Part shown: positions 13,030 through 19,814 of the stretch, one piece after another
Layout of the letters: the number at the start of each line of letters is the position of its first letter
Position numbering within the stretch: the first letter of the stretch is position 1
From: an uncultured Phycisphaerales bacterium
GTDB taxonomy: Bacteria > Planctomycetota > Phycisphaerae > Phycisphaerales > UBA1924
Direction of reading: 5' to 3'
Length of the DNA: 19,814 nt
Assembly (NCBI GenBank): GCA_937879825.1
Contig: CALFMQ010000131.1
Coordinates: 1-19,814 of the forward strand
Program-made: the position numbers and the translations under genes
Notes under the pieces: generated by a model
The model's input: the letters and a program-made list of their open reading frames with translations, nothing else
The model's database searches: none
What the model was told of the DNA's origin: nothing

Positions 13030-14130
13030 TCAACGCGCCCGCTCCGCCAGCAGCGCCGCGTCCACCGCCGACCGCGCCACGATCCGCTCCACCCGATCAC
13101 CCGTCATCCACGGGAGCGCTTCGATCTTCTCGCGCAGCTTGTCCGGGAAAGGCCGCCCCTTCCGCTCGTGCCCCGGGCGGCTCTTCCAGTACCGGTGCAT
13201 CCACAGGTACTGCTCCGGCGCCCGCCGCACCATCTCCTCCAGCGCCCGACGGTACCGCGCCGTGATGTAGAACACCGGATCGGGCTCACCCTCCCACGAG
13301 TCGGGCCCGAACGAGTCCACCACATCAATCCGGTACCGGAAACTCGCCGGCACGCCGTCGCCCGGCAATCCGCCCAGCCGCCGCGCCTGGCTGCACACGA
13401 TCCGCGCGCCGAACTGAATCGCCATCAGCCCGATCGTCTTGTACGAACTCGCCAGCCGATCGAAGAACGGCACAAACAACCCCTTGTCCCCGCCGTTCTG
13501 ATCCGCAATAAACCCCAGCGGCACGCCGCGCTCCATCAACGCCGGCAACACGCGCGCCGCGCCGAACTTATCGACCAGCACCATCCCACGCCGCCCGCGC
13601 GTCTCGCGCACCCACGTGTCAACCGGCTTCATGTCCATCGGCCGGTACAGCGCGTGCACCGGGAACCCCAGCAGCGCCACCGTGTACCCCAGCATCTCCC
13701 AGTTGCCGCAGTGCCCGGTCAGCAAGAGCGTCGGCTCGCCCTCGAGCAATGGCTTCAGCGCGCCCTCCAGTTCCCCGAGCTCGATATGCGCCGCGTACCC
13801 ATCCTCCGTGAGCAGCCGCGGCGCCAGCGCCACCTCCGCCCCGAGCGAGAACAAATGACGGTACGCCTCGATCGAATACCGATGCACCCGCGCCGCGTCC
13901 CACTCCGGGAAGCACCACGAGAGATTCTCCTTCGCGCGCTCAAGCCGCTTCCGGTTGAAGGGCATCGAAGCGAACGCGCCCCCGAAGCTCGCAAGCCCCC
14001 GAGTCGACGGGCCAACCCCCGCGATGTTGATCGCCGCGGCACCCGCGCGCACGCCCGCGTACACCGCCCCGTGCGTCCAGGCCGGGAGCTTTCTCTTCTT
14101 GCGCTTGTTCCGGCGCGGCGGCTCGCTCAC
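13030..14130 (-). CDS. Lysophospholipid/lipid A acyltransferase family protein (LpxL/HtrB type)
   Basis: A 366-residue member of the LpxL/HtrB acyltransferase family, which adds acyl chains to lipid A precursors or other glycolipids at the cytoplasmic face of the inner membrane. The catalytic HX4E motif is His140 to Glu145 in 'LLTGHCGNWEMLG'. Supporting family blocks are 'RAKENLSWCFPEWD' (65-78), 'ALYRPMDMKPVDTWV' (160-174), 'GFIADQNGGDKGLFVPFF' (206-223) and the terminal 'WMHRYWKSRPG'. The N-terminus is strongly basic (RRNKRKKRK), with a weakly hydrophobic segment after it. The start is GTG 14130; the next Met is at residue 56, inside the domain. It lies 12 nt downstream of the coiled-coil/BRCT-like gene, so the two are probably co-transcribed. 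The true substrate in this organism is not known. Confidence 0.88.
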   Translation of the reverse strand: MSEPPRRNKRKKRKLPAWTHGAVYAGVRAGAAAINIAGVGPSTRGLASFGGAFASMPFNRKRLERAKENLSWCFPEWDAARVHRYSIEAYRHLFSLGAEVALAPRLLTEDGYAAHIELGELEGALKPLLEGEPTLLLTGHCGNWEMLGYTVALLGFPVHALYRPMDMKPVDTWVRETRGRRGMVLVDKFGAARVLPALMERGVPLGFIADQNGGDKGLFVPFFDRLASSYKTIGLMAIQFGARIVCSQARRLGGLPGDGVPASFRYRIDVVDSFGPDSWEGEPDPVFYITARYRRALEEMVRRAPEQYLWMHRYWKSRPGHERKGRPFPDKLREKIEALPWMTGDRVERIVARSAVDAALLAERAR

Positions 14131-14142
14131 GCTCGACTCACA

Positions 14143-15522
14143 CTACCGCCGCGCGTGCAGCCCGGTCAGCGTGAACAGGCGATTCTGATTCAGAATCGGA
14201 ATCCCCGTCCGCTTCGCCGACTCGAACAACTCGTCGTACTTGATCTGCTCGCCACGCGCATTCGTGTACGCGACCGTCAGCTCCACCGGATCGTCCGGAC
14301 GCGGCTGCGGCGGGAGCAGCGGACGCTGACCCAGCACGAGGAAGTCCGTCGAGCCGTCCAGCTCCTCCGAGATCCGGCCGCCCCACTCGGCGATATCCGC
14401 CTCGATCTGCTGACGCTCCTTCAATGTCGCCACGCCGTCGTTGTTGCGATCGAAGTTCCCGAACACAACAAACGAATACACCTTGTTCGGGTCGTACACC
14501 GCGTTAGCGCCCACATCGCCCCGAACGATCGGGTTCCCGCGGTTCTCGCGGATGATCCGCCCCACCGAGGTCGTGTCGTCAACACGGGTAATCTCAACCG
14601 TCCCCTTGCCGTAGGGATACTCGCCGTTCGCGTCCGGCGCGATATCGACCTGGTTCCCGTACACCTCAAAGGTCATACCCATCACCGCGCGCTGACGCCG
14701 TCCGATGTCCAGGTACACAGTCCGCGCACCCGCATCCACGCCGACCACCCGCGCATCCACGAGCGACGCCTCGCCCCGCGGGCTGAGCGTCGTGTTGGCC
14801 GTCTTGCCCTCGAGCTCCTGCACCCGCGAGGGCAGAATCTGGTTCTCGTCCAGCAGCCCGTTCACCTGGTCCTCGAGCGACCGGATGTTCGCCTGGTACT
14901 GATCCTCGAGCGACTGCGTGCGCTCATCGACAACGCCCTCGATACCCAGAAGGCCCTGCCGCACATTCTCCGCCCCCTGGCGGTACCCGTCGATCTCCGC
15001 CTGAAGCGTCGTGATCGTCGAGATCATCTCGTCGCGCATCACCCGCTGCTTCTCATCCGAGTGCGCCAGTTCATCCTGCGCGCTCGCAAGAGAAGCCCGC
15101 GCCTCGCTCAGCGCCGCGTTGAGCCTGCCGATCTCACCGTCCCGCGCCGCCAGCGTCGCCAACAGCGACTGGCCGTTGCCCGCGCCCGCTTCCTTCATCT
15201 TCTCCCGCACCCGCTCCATCGTGTCGTTGGGCGAACTCGTGATCGCGCGAATCGCCTCCTGCCGCGTCTTGTCGAGGTACCGAACCACGCTCGGGCGGTC
15301 CGGGTCCTTCGCCGCCTCCGCCTTGAGAACCTCCCAGCGGTCCGGCGGATCGGAGTCGCGAACAGCGATCTTCAGGTTGTCCTGCGCCGCCGTAAGGTCC
15401 GTCGCCAGACGCTGGCTCTTGGCGAAGAACACCACCGACAACACGAACAGCACCACAACGAGCAACCCGAGCAGCGCGATCGACACGACAACCGGGGTGT
15501 TGGCAGAACTACGAGAAGCCAT
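14143..15522 (-). CDS. Membrane-anchored coiled-coil protein with C-terminal BRCT-like domain
   Basis: A 459-residue protein with one N-terminal transmembrane helix (about 10-34), then a long helical, probably coiled-coil region (about 36-60 and 125-245, rich in Glu/Gln/Leu/Arg). About 252-340 is a small beta domain ('VVGVDAGARTVYLDIGRRQR', 'GMTFEVYG', 'GTVEITRVDDTTSVGRII', 'PIVRGDV') like those in FlgT-C-type proteins. About 346-457 resembles a BRCT domain with an insertion: 'YSFVVFGNF', 'IEADIAEWGGRISEELDGST', 'DFLVLGQRP', then 'YDELFESAKRTGIPILNQNR'. The last part closely follows the end of NAD-ligase BRCT domains. ATG 15522 has GGAG 7 nt upstream. No function can be assigned; a scaffold in cell envelope or division is one guess. 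The 176-nt gap upstream (to mgtE) shows no clear promoter or terminator. Confidence 0.75.
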   Translation of the reverse strand: MASRSSANTPVVVSIALLGLLVVVLFVLSVVFFAKSQRLATDLTAAQDNLKIAVRDSDPPDRWEVLKAEAAKDPDRPSVVRYLDKTRQEAIRAITSSPNDTMERVREKMKEAGAGNGQSLLATLAARDGEIGRLNAALSEARASLASAQDELAHSDEKQRVMRDEMISTITTLQAEIDGYRQGAENVRQGLLGIEGVVDERTQSLEDQYQANIRSLEDQVNGLLDENQILPSRVQELEGKTANTTLSPRGEASLVDARVVGVDAGARTVYLDIGRRQRAVMGMTFEVYGNQVDIAPDANGEYPYGKGTVEITRVDDTTSVGRIIRENRGNPIVRGDVGANAVYDPNKVYSFVVFGNFDRNNDGVATLKERQQIEADIAEWGGRISEELDGSTDFLVLGQRPLLPPQPRPDDPVELTVAYTNARGEQIKYDELFESAKRTGIPILNQNRLFTLTGLHARR

Positions 15523-15698
15523 CAGGCGACTCCATCAAGAAAAAGGAAACATCGAAACAGGGGTCCATGCACCCGCGCCGCGAGGGGCCGAGGCCCACCG
15601 CCCGCAGCCCATCCGTGCCCGCACGAGCCATACGAGGACCGATCGGGCGGGGTTCCGGGAGTGTCGCGGGTCGGGGTCCAACCGTCAAACCAACCGCC

Positions 15699-17177
15699 CT
15701 ACCCGCCCATCAGCCACGGCTTCAACAGAAACACCAGCCCCAGGAACGCCGAGTACGACAGCAGATCCGTCATCATCGTCACGAAAATCGTCGACGCCGT
15801 CGCCGGGTCCTTCCCCAGACGCTGCAACGCCATCGGCACACCCAGCCCAACCAACACCGAGAACTGGAACGCCCCGCCCATCGCCAGACCCGCCACCAGC
15901 GCCAGCGGCCAATCGAATCCCGCAAGCGTCGAGTCGCTCCCCGTCGACCGACCGATCATCCCCAGCAAGGTCAGCCCCAGCGCAAACAACCCGCCCAGCA
16001 CCAGCCCCGACACCGCGCCGAACAACACCTCGCGAACCACCAGCGGCCGGAGCCGGCCCTTGCGAATCTCGCCCAGCACCAGCCCGCGCAAAGTCACCGC
16101 CATCGACTGGTTCCCCGCGTTCCCCGACTGATTCGCGATCACCGGGTACACCGCCGCCACGATCGGCAACTCCTTCACCAGCGGCTCGGCCAGCAGAATC
16201 ACACTGCTCCCGATCGCCGCCATCGGCAGATTCACCGCCAGCCACGGCAGACGACCGCGAATCTTGTCCATCACGCGCGAGTACACCGCCTCGTCGGCGC
16301 CCGCGCCCACGCTCTTGAGCGTGTCCTCCGTCGCCTCCTCCGCGATGATGTCGATCACATCGTCAACCGTCACCATCCCCAGCACACGCTGGTGCTCGTC
16401 CACCACCGCAAGCGTCCGAAGGTCGTACTTGTCGAACAACCGAGCGACCTCTTCCCGGTCCTGCTCCGGCGTCACAAAGTCGATGTCGCCGTCCATGTGG
16501 AGCGACACCGCATCGCCATCCTCCGCCACAATCAGCGTCCGCAGCCCGATCGTCCCCACCAGCCGCCGCTGCTCGTCCACCACGAACACATCGCTCTGCT
16601 CATCCGAGATGTGATGCCGCTTCACAAACTCGATCGCACGCCCGATCGTCATCGAGTCGCGGACGACGATGATCTCCGTCGTCATCACACCGCCCGCCGA
16701 CTCCGGGTCGTACACCGCCAACTTCCCGACGATCGCCGCGTCCCTCGGCGGCAGCAGCGTCAGGATGTGGTCCGCGACCCCCTTGGGCAGCTCCTGGATG
16801 ATGTCCGCAGCATCGTCCGGCGCCATCAGCGCGATGATCTGCGCAACCTCAGAGTCCTCCATGTCCAGCAGAACCGTCGCCGCCAGCGCGGGGTCCATAT
16901 GCGAGAGGGCGTCCGCCGCCGACTCGTTGTCCATCTCGTGGACAACTTCCTTCGACTCCTTCGGCTCCAGACTCTCAAGCGTCTCCGCAGCGTCAGCCGG
17001 TTCCTGCTCCTCAACCGCAACCGCGATCTGCTGCGCCCCCGCCTCCGCCTCGATCAGCGCCTCCACACGCTCATCGGCATCCATCTCGCGCTCCTCGCGC
17101 GACACAACCCCGCCCCCGCGCTCCTCGTGCAGGTCGTCCATCGGCGCATGATCATCATCAAGCGGACGCTCGCTCAT
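15699..17177 (-). CDS. mgtE: Magnesium transporter MgtE
   Basis: A 492-residue inner-membrane Mg2+ channel/transporter of the MgtE family. The cytoplasmic MgtE-N superhelical domain is about 55-155 (repeated 'LEPKESKEVVHEMD', 'MAPDDAADIIQELP'). The connecting motif 'DPESAGGVMTTE' (157-168) leads into two CBS domains (about 168-222 and 232-287). The five-helix channel (about 312-492) includes 'NQSGNAGNQSMAVTLRG' and 'FVTMMTDLLSYSAFLG', whose Asp471 matches the pore Mg2+-binding Asp of the family. I prefer ATG 17177, with AGGA 8 nt upstream, over ATG 17186, which has no usable site. The N-terminus is unusually acidic and long (about 50 residues before the first repeat). It lies 24 nt downstream of the CaCA antiporter gene, so the pair is probably one cation-homeostasis transcript. 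Confidence 0.95.
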   Translation of the reverse strand: MSERPLDDDHAPMDDLHEERGGGVVSREEREMDADERVEALIEAEAGAQQIAVAVEEQEPADAAETLESLEPKESKEVVHEMDNESAADALSHMDPALAATVLLDMEDSEVAQIIALMAPDDAADIIQELPKGVADHILTLLPPRDAAIVGKLAVYDPESAGGVMTTEIIVVRDSMTIGRAIEFVKRHHISDEQSDVFVVDEQRRLVGTIGLRTLIVAEDGDAVSLHMDGDIDFVTPEQDREEVARLFDKYDLRTLAVVDEHQRVLGMVTVDDVIDIIAEEATEDTLKSVGAGADEAVYSRVMDKIRGRLPWLAVNLPMAAIGSSVILLAEPLVKELPIVAAVYPVIANQSGNAGNQSMAVTLRGLVLGEIRKGRLRPLVVREVLFGAVSGLVLGGLFALGLTLLGMIGRSTGSDSTLAGFDWPLALVAGLAMGGAFQFSVLVGLGVPMALQRLGKDPATASTIFVTMMTDLLSYSAFLGLVFLLKPWLMGG

Positions 17178-17201
17178 CGCGACCATCCTACCGCGCGTGC
17201 A

Positions 17202-18269
17202 TCATCCGCCCCCGCGCGCACCCATCGCGATCCAAACCTCCCACGCCATCACCGCCATGTAGATCGCAAGCAGGAGCGCCCCCTCGATCCGCGAAACCAT
17301 CTTCCCGCCCATGCGGCACACAGGCCACAGCAGGATGCTGATCCCCACCAGCACCACCAGCGCACGCTCCCCGTGCATCGGCACCAAAACCGGGTTCGCC
17401 ATCGCCGAAGCGCCCAGCACGAGCAGCAGATTGAACACATTCGACCCCACCACATTCCCCACCGCGATGTCCGCCTGACCCTTCCGCGCCGCCGCCACGG
17501 AGGTAAACAACTCCGGCAGACTCGTCGCCAGCGCCACAATCGTCAGCCCGATCAGCTCGTTGCTCATCCCCATCACCCGCGCCACGCTCACCGCCCCCAT
17601 CTCCGACAACTTCCCGCCCGCCGCCAACCCCACCAGCCCGATCAACACCAGCACCACGCCCACACCCGCCGAACGCTTCCGGTCCCGCTCCGAGAACTGC
17701 TCCAGCTCCGGCTCGATCCCCCCGACGCTCTTCGGGCTCTTGGCCGCCCACACCTGGTACCCGATGAACGCCAGAAAAATGCCCAGCAGGAACGCGCCGT
17801 CGTTCCGCGACAACACATGGAGCGTCACATCGTCCGCCGCCCCCTCCCCCCCGACCGAATGCGGCAGCCACATCAGTGTCACCGTAATCAGGGTGACCGC
17901 GATCATGATCGGCAACTCGCGCCGGATCACGATCGAGTTCACCCGGATCGGGCTGATGATCGCCGCCACACCCAGGATCAACCCGATGTTCGCGATGTTC
18001 GACCCCACCACATTCCCGAACGCCAGCCCCGAGTTGTCATTCAGCGCCGCAGCCAGATTCAGCGCTAGTTCCGGCGCGCTCGTCCCGAACGCCACCACCG
18101 TCAGCCCGATCACCAGCGTCGGAATCCCCATCTTGTGCGCCAGCGTCACCGCACCGCTCACCAGCAAATCCCCGCCCTTCACCAGCAGCACAATACCCAG
18201 CGCAAGCAACAACACCCCCTGCACAACCGGCGGCACCGACCCCCACAAGTTGATCACAGACTGCGGCAT
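17202..18269 (-). CDS. Calcium/sodium antiporter of the CaCA family (YrbG-like)
   Basis: A 355-residue inner-membrane exchanger of the Ca2+/cation antiporter superfamily, expected to extrude Ca2+ in exchange for Na+ or another cation. Both inverted alpha repeats are intact: repeat 1 has 'GTSAPE' (62-67) and 'GNVVGSN' (85-91); repeat 2 has 'ATSLPE' (248-253) and 'GNVVGSN' (271-277). About ten hydrophobic helices are visible, with a charged cytoplasmic loop near 175-200 (AAKSPKSVGGIEPELEQFSERDRKRS) between the two halves. The length is typical of the family. The start is ATG 18269; no good ribosome binding site precedes it. It is the first gene of the mgtE pair. K+ dependence cannot be told from the sequence. 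Confidence 0.93.
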   Translation of the reverse strand: MPQSVINLWGSVPPVVQGVLLLALGIVLLVKGGDLLVSGAVTLAHKMGIPTLVIGLTVVAFGTSAPELALNLAAALNDNSGLAFGNVVGSNIANIGLILGVAAIISPIRVNSIVIRRELPIMIAVTLITVTLMWLPHSVGGEGAADDVTLHVLSRNDGAFLLGIFLAFIGYQVWAAKSPKSVGGIEPELEQFSERDRKRSAGVGVVLVLIGLVGLAAGGKLSEMGAVSVARVMGMSNELIGLTIVALATSLPELFTSVAAARKGQADIAVGNVVGSNVFNLLLVLGASAMANPVLVPMHGERALVVLVGISILLWPVCRMGGKMVSRIEGALLLAIYMAVMAWEVWIAMGARGGG

Positions 18270-18311
18270 CGAGAGGGGAAGATTATCAGGAATCGCGACA
18301 GCGGCCGGTAT

Positions 18312-18866
18312 TCAGCAGTTCCAGAACACCAATCCGCGCCCCGACTCCGCCGCTTTCTCGTACACCCCGCCCCACGCAGCGAAGTAATCAAGAAGAACCT
18401 GATATGACTCCGGCTCGGTATCGAACCAGTTCGATTTCTTCTTCCATACCTTCTTGGCGGCCCGCCGGACCCAGAACCATGGGAACTTCTGGTAGGAGGT
18501 GTAGATCGCTCGAACGGTGTCGGGCGATTGGATCGATACGACACCCATGCGCTCCGCATCGAGCCCAATGTCCTTGCAGCGGCAAAACAGGCTGCGCCGA
18601 TCGTCGCCTTCGAGATACGTGCAAAAGTATCGAAGGAACTCGTAGGCGCGTTCCGTGTTTCTTGCAGAAAGGTGCTCCCGCATGAACTGGGCCATCTGCG
18701 AGGCGTCCATGTTCATGACATTTGAGTCGCCGATGTGCGGCTCCACCGCGTTCTCGAAGATCTCGTCGCGATCTTCCTCGTCCATCTTCTTCAGGCATTC
18801 GGCGCCCTTGGCCTCGTACACACGCTTCAGTTTGTCCCAGTCGGCGAACTCGGCCCAGAACTGCAT
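18312..18866 (-). CDS. Unrecognised 184-residue soluble protein in a compositionally distinct patch
   Basis: The protein is soluble-looking, alpha-helical and rich in Trp, Phe, Lys and Cys (ends FWNC). The first half is acidic ('MDEEDRDEIFENAVEPH', 'MDASQMAQFMREHL'); the second is basic and aromatic ('SYQKFPWFWVRRAAKKVWKK', 'ESYQVLLDYFAAWGGVYEKA'). I recognise no domain. ATG 18866 has GGAG 8 nt upstream, a clear initiation site. Codon use differs from its neighbours: many more A/T-ending codons (TTT, TAT, CTT, GAT, GTA, AAA, TCA). The + strand C-over-G bias weakens and locally reverses here. These are hints of transfer or of recent arrival. It lies between purB and the CaCA gene, with 42 nt to the latter. 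The reading frame is intact and well initiated, so I believe it is expressed. Confidence 0.72.
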   Translation of the reverse strand: MQFWAEFADWDKLKRVYEAKGAECLKKMDEEDRDEIFENAVEPHIGDSNVMNMDASQMAQFMREHLSARNTERAYEFLRYFCTYLEGDDRRSLFCRCKDIGLDAERMGVVSIQSPDTVRAIYTSYQKFPWFWVRRAAKKVWKKKSNWFDTEPESYQVLLDYFAAWGGVYEKAAESGRGLVFWNC

Positions 18867-18911
18867 GCACCAATCTCCAAATCTTGAGTGTGATCGCGGT
18901 ATCTATCAGCC

Positions 18912-18971
18912 AGTCGTAGTAGCAGTTTCTGAGTCGATAACAACACGCCCGCGCAGGGGGTTTCTACGACT
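18912..18971. repeat. Inverted repeat with internal GTTTCT direct repeats upstream of the 184-residue gene
   Basis: AGTCGTAG (18912-18919) and CTACGACT (18964-18971) are perfect reverse complements separated by 44 nt. GTTTCT occurs at 18925-18930 and again at 18960-18965, each followed by a GTCG- or CGAC-containing word. The element lies in the 134-nt gap between purB and the 184-residue gene. It may be a regulatory site or the remnant of an insertion boundary. I see no target-site duplication and no attC-type core. Confidence 0.25.
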
Positions 18972-19000
18972 TCGCTCAAGAACAGCTCACAAACGACGCC

Positions 19001-19814
19001 TCACACCCGCAGTTCCGTCTCCTCCCCCGCCCCGTCCCCCAACTGTTCACGCATCGGCTCCACCACCTCCGCGAGGAACCGCTCCGTCTGCTCGACCGCC
19101 AGCCCGATGTGCTTCATCGGGTCCATCATCGCGTCGATATCCACGCCCCTCAGCAGCGGCTCCTTCTTCAGGCGATCAATCAGATCATTCTCCGCCCCCT
19201 CCTGCTTCACGCGCCGACCCGCCTCCATCGAGTGCTTGCGAATCGCCTCGTGTAGCTCCTGCCGATCCCCGCCCCTCTTCACCGCCTCCATCATCACGGC
19301 TTCCGTCACCATAAACGGCAACTCCGCCATCAGGTTCTTCTTCACCATCGCCTCGTTCACGATCAAACCCCCCGCCACATTGATCATGATGTCCAGACAC
19401 CCGTCCAGCGCCAGGAACGCCTCGGGCAGCACCATCCGCCGATTCGCGCTGTCATCCAGCGTGCGCTCCAGCCACTGCGTCGCCGCCGTGTCGTACGCAT
19501 TGCCGACAAGGTTCCACACGAACCGCGACAGCGCGCACACCCGCTCGCACCGCATCGGGTTCCGCTTGTACGGCATGGCGCTCGAACCGATCTGGTCCTT
19601 CTCGAACGGCTCCTCGATCTCTTTGCGGTTCGACAGCAACCGTATGTCAGTGGCGATCTTGTGCAGGACGGAGGCCATGCAGCCAAGGCCAGAGAGCGTT
19701 TGCGCATCAAAGACCCGCGGATAAGTCTGAGAAGTCAGTTTGTGCGCGTCCCAGAAAATATCCGTGCGCTGCTTCTTATGGAATAAGTTCGCACTCATCG
19801 TCTCCATGAATCGT
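19001..19814 (-). CDS. purB: Adenylosuccinate lyase, C-terminal part (continues past the window edge)
   Basis: PurB cleaves adenylosuccinate to AMP and SAICAR to AICAR in purine synthesis. The fumarase/aspartase-superfamily signature GSSAMPYKRNPM is encoded at 19553-19588 (minus strand) and includes the mobile-loop serines. It is followed by 'WLERTLDDSANRR', 'ELPFMVTEAVMM' and 'QEGAENDLIDRL'. These blocks match the human-type ADSL more closely than the E. coli or Bacillus form (for example 'TDIRLL', 'EPFEKDQIGSSAMPYKRNPM'). The Met at 19807 is not the start: the frame is open to the window end, and roughly 200 residues including the catalytic His lie beyond. The gene is 3'-complete. The downstream 134-nt gap holds an inverted repeat. 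Confidence 0.95.
   Translation of the reverse strand, partial: RFMETMSANLFHKKQRTDIFWDAHKLTSQTYPRVFDAQTLSGLGCMASVLHKIATDIRLLSNRKEIEEPFEKDQIGSSAMPYKRNPMRCERVCALSRFVWNLVGNAYDTAATQWLERTLDDSANRRMVLPEAFLALDGCLDIMINVAGGLIVNEAMVKKNLMAELPFMVTEAVMMEAVKRGGDRQELHEAIRKHSMEAGRRVKQEGAENDLIDRLKKEPLLRGVDIDAMMDPMKHIGLAVEQTERFLAEVVEPMREQLGDGAGEETELRV

Noticed and set aside
15523..15698. Terminator or promoter in the mgtE to coiled-coil gene gap
   Set aside because: Short GGGCC/GGCCC and CCAACCG repeats are present, but there is no stem with a T-run and no recognisable -35/-10 pair.
13168..16131. 987-codon open frame on the + strand
   Set aside because: It is antisense to the acyltransferase and BRCT-like genes, is Arg/Pro/His-rich with no domain pattern, and arises because stop codons are rare in GC-rich antisense frames.
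15567..18068. 833-codon open frame on the + strand
   Set aside because: Antisense to mgtE and the CaCA antiporter gene; Arg/His/Gln-rich low-complexity translation.
18912..18971. Integron attC-type site
   Set aside because: No GTTRRRY/RYYYAAC core pair and no integrase nearby.
1..19814. tRNA, rRNA, transposase, phage, toxin-antitoxin or known defence genes
   Set aside because: I looked for acceptor/T-loop patterns, DDE transposase motifs, phage structural proteins and nuclease-helicase pairs and found none that could be supported.

Overview
This is a high-GC bacterial chromosome segment with 18 protein-coding genes. It has no rRNA, tRNA, insertion sequence, phage or CRISPR. The gene set suggests a Planctomycetota bacterium, perhaps of the Phycisphaerae: a squalene-hopene cyclase, an ECF sigma/anti-sigma pair without a zinc-finger anti-sigma, a large secreted jelly-roll/Ig-type protein, and several small lineage-type proteins. 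That placement is inference from protein style. The window does not contain a marker gene.

Layout, left to right. Positions 1-2691 (+): the 3' end of a probable ATP-grasp protein, then a tightly packed, overlapping trio of DUF151 bifunctional-nuclease-like protein, TruD tRNA pseudouridine synthase and a YihX-like HAD hydrolase. Positions 2704-6616 (-): a FIST-domain sensory protein and, downstream of it, a secreted 861-residue protein. Positions 6728-12000 (+), divergent from FIST: squalene-hopene cyclase, ECF sigma factor, a TTG-initiated membrane anti-sigma factor, and an exported fusion of a SnoaL/NTF2-like domain with a TlpA-like thioredoxin. Positions 11997-18269 (-): two small uncharacterised proteins, a LpxL/HtrB-type acyltransferase, a membrane coiled-coil protein ending in a BRCT-like domain, an MgtE magnesium transporter and a CaCA-family Ca2+/Na+ antiporter. 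Positions 18312-19814 (-): an unrecognised 184-residue protein in a compositionally different patch, then the 3' part of purB.

Genes that may work together: the hopanoid enzyme, sigma/anti-sigma pair and exported thiol-redox protein form one co-directional block that looks like an envelope maintenance or stress module. The CaCA and MgtE genes form a tight divalent-cation pair. The BRCT-like membrane protein and the acyltransferase are 12 nt apart.

Two sequence-scale features stand out. The + strand is C-rich over G in genes of both orientations, so + genes favour C-ending codons and - genes G-ending codons; the - strand is therefore probably the leading strand. Against that background, four dense clusters of G-runs lie on the + strand: two inside the cyclase gene (both at apparent insertions relative to the family), one encoding the glycine linker of the anti-sigma factor, and one intergenic. 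All can in principle form G-quadruplexes and contain slippage-prone tracts. I found no complete new defence or biosynthetic system. The best novelty candidates are the G-run element, the SnoaL-TlpA fusion next to the sigma/anti-sigma pair, and the membrane-anchored BRCT-like protein.
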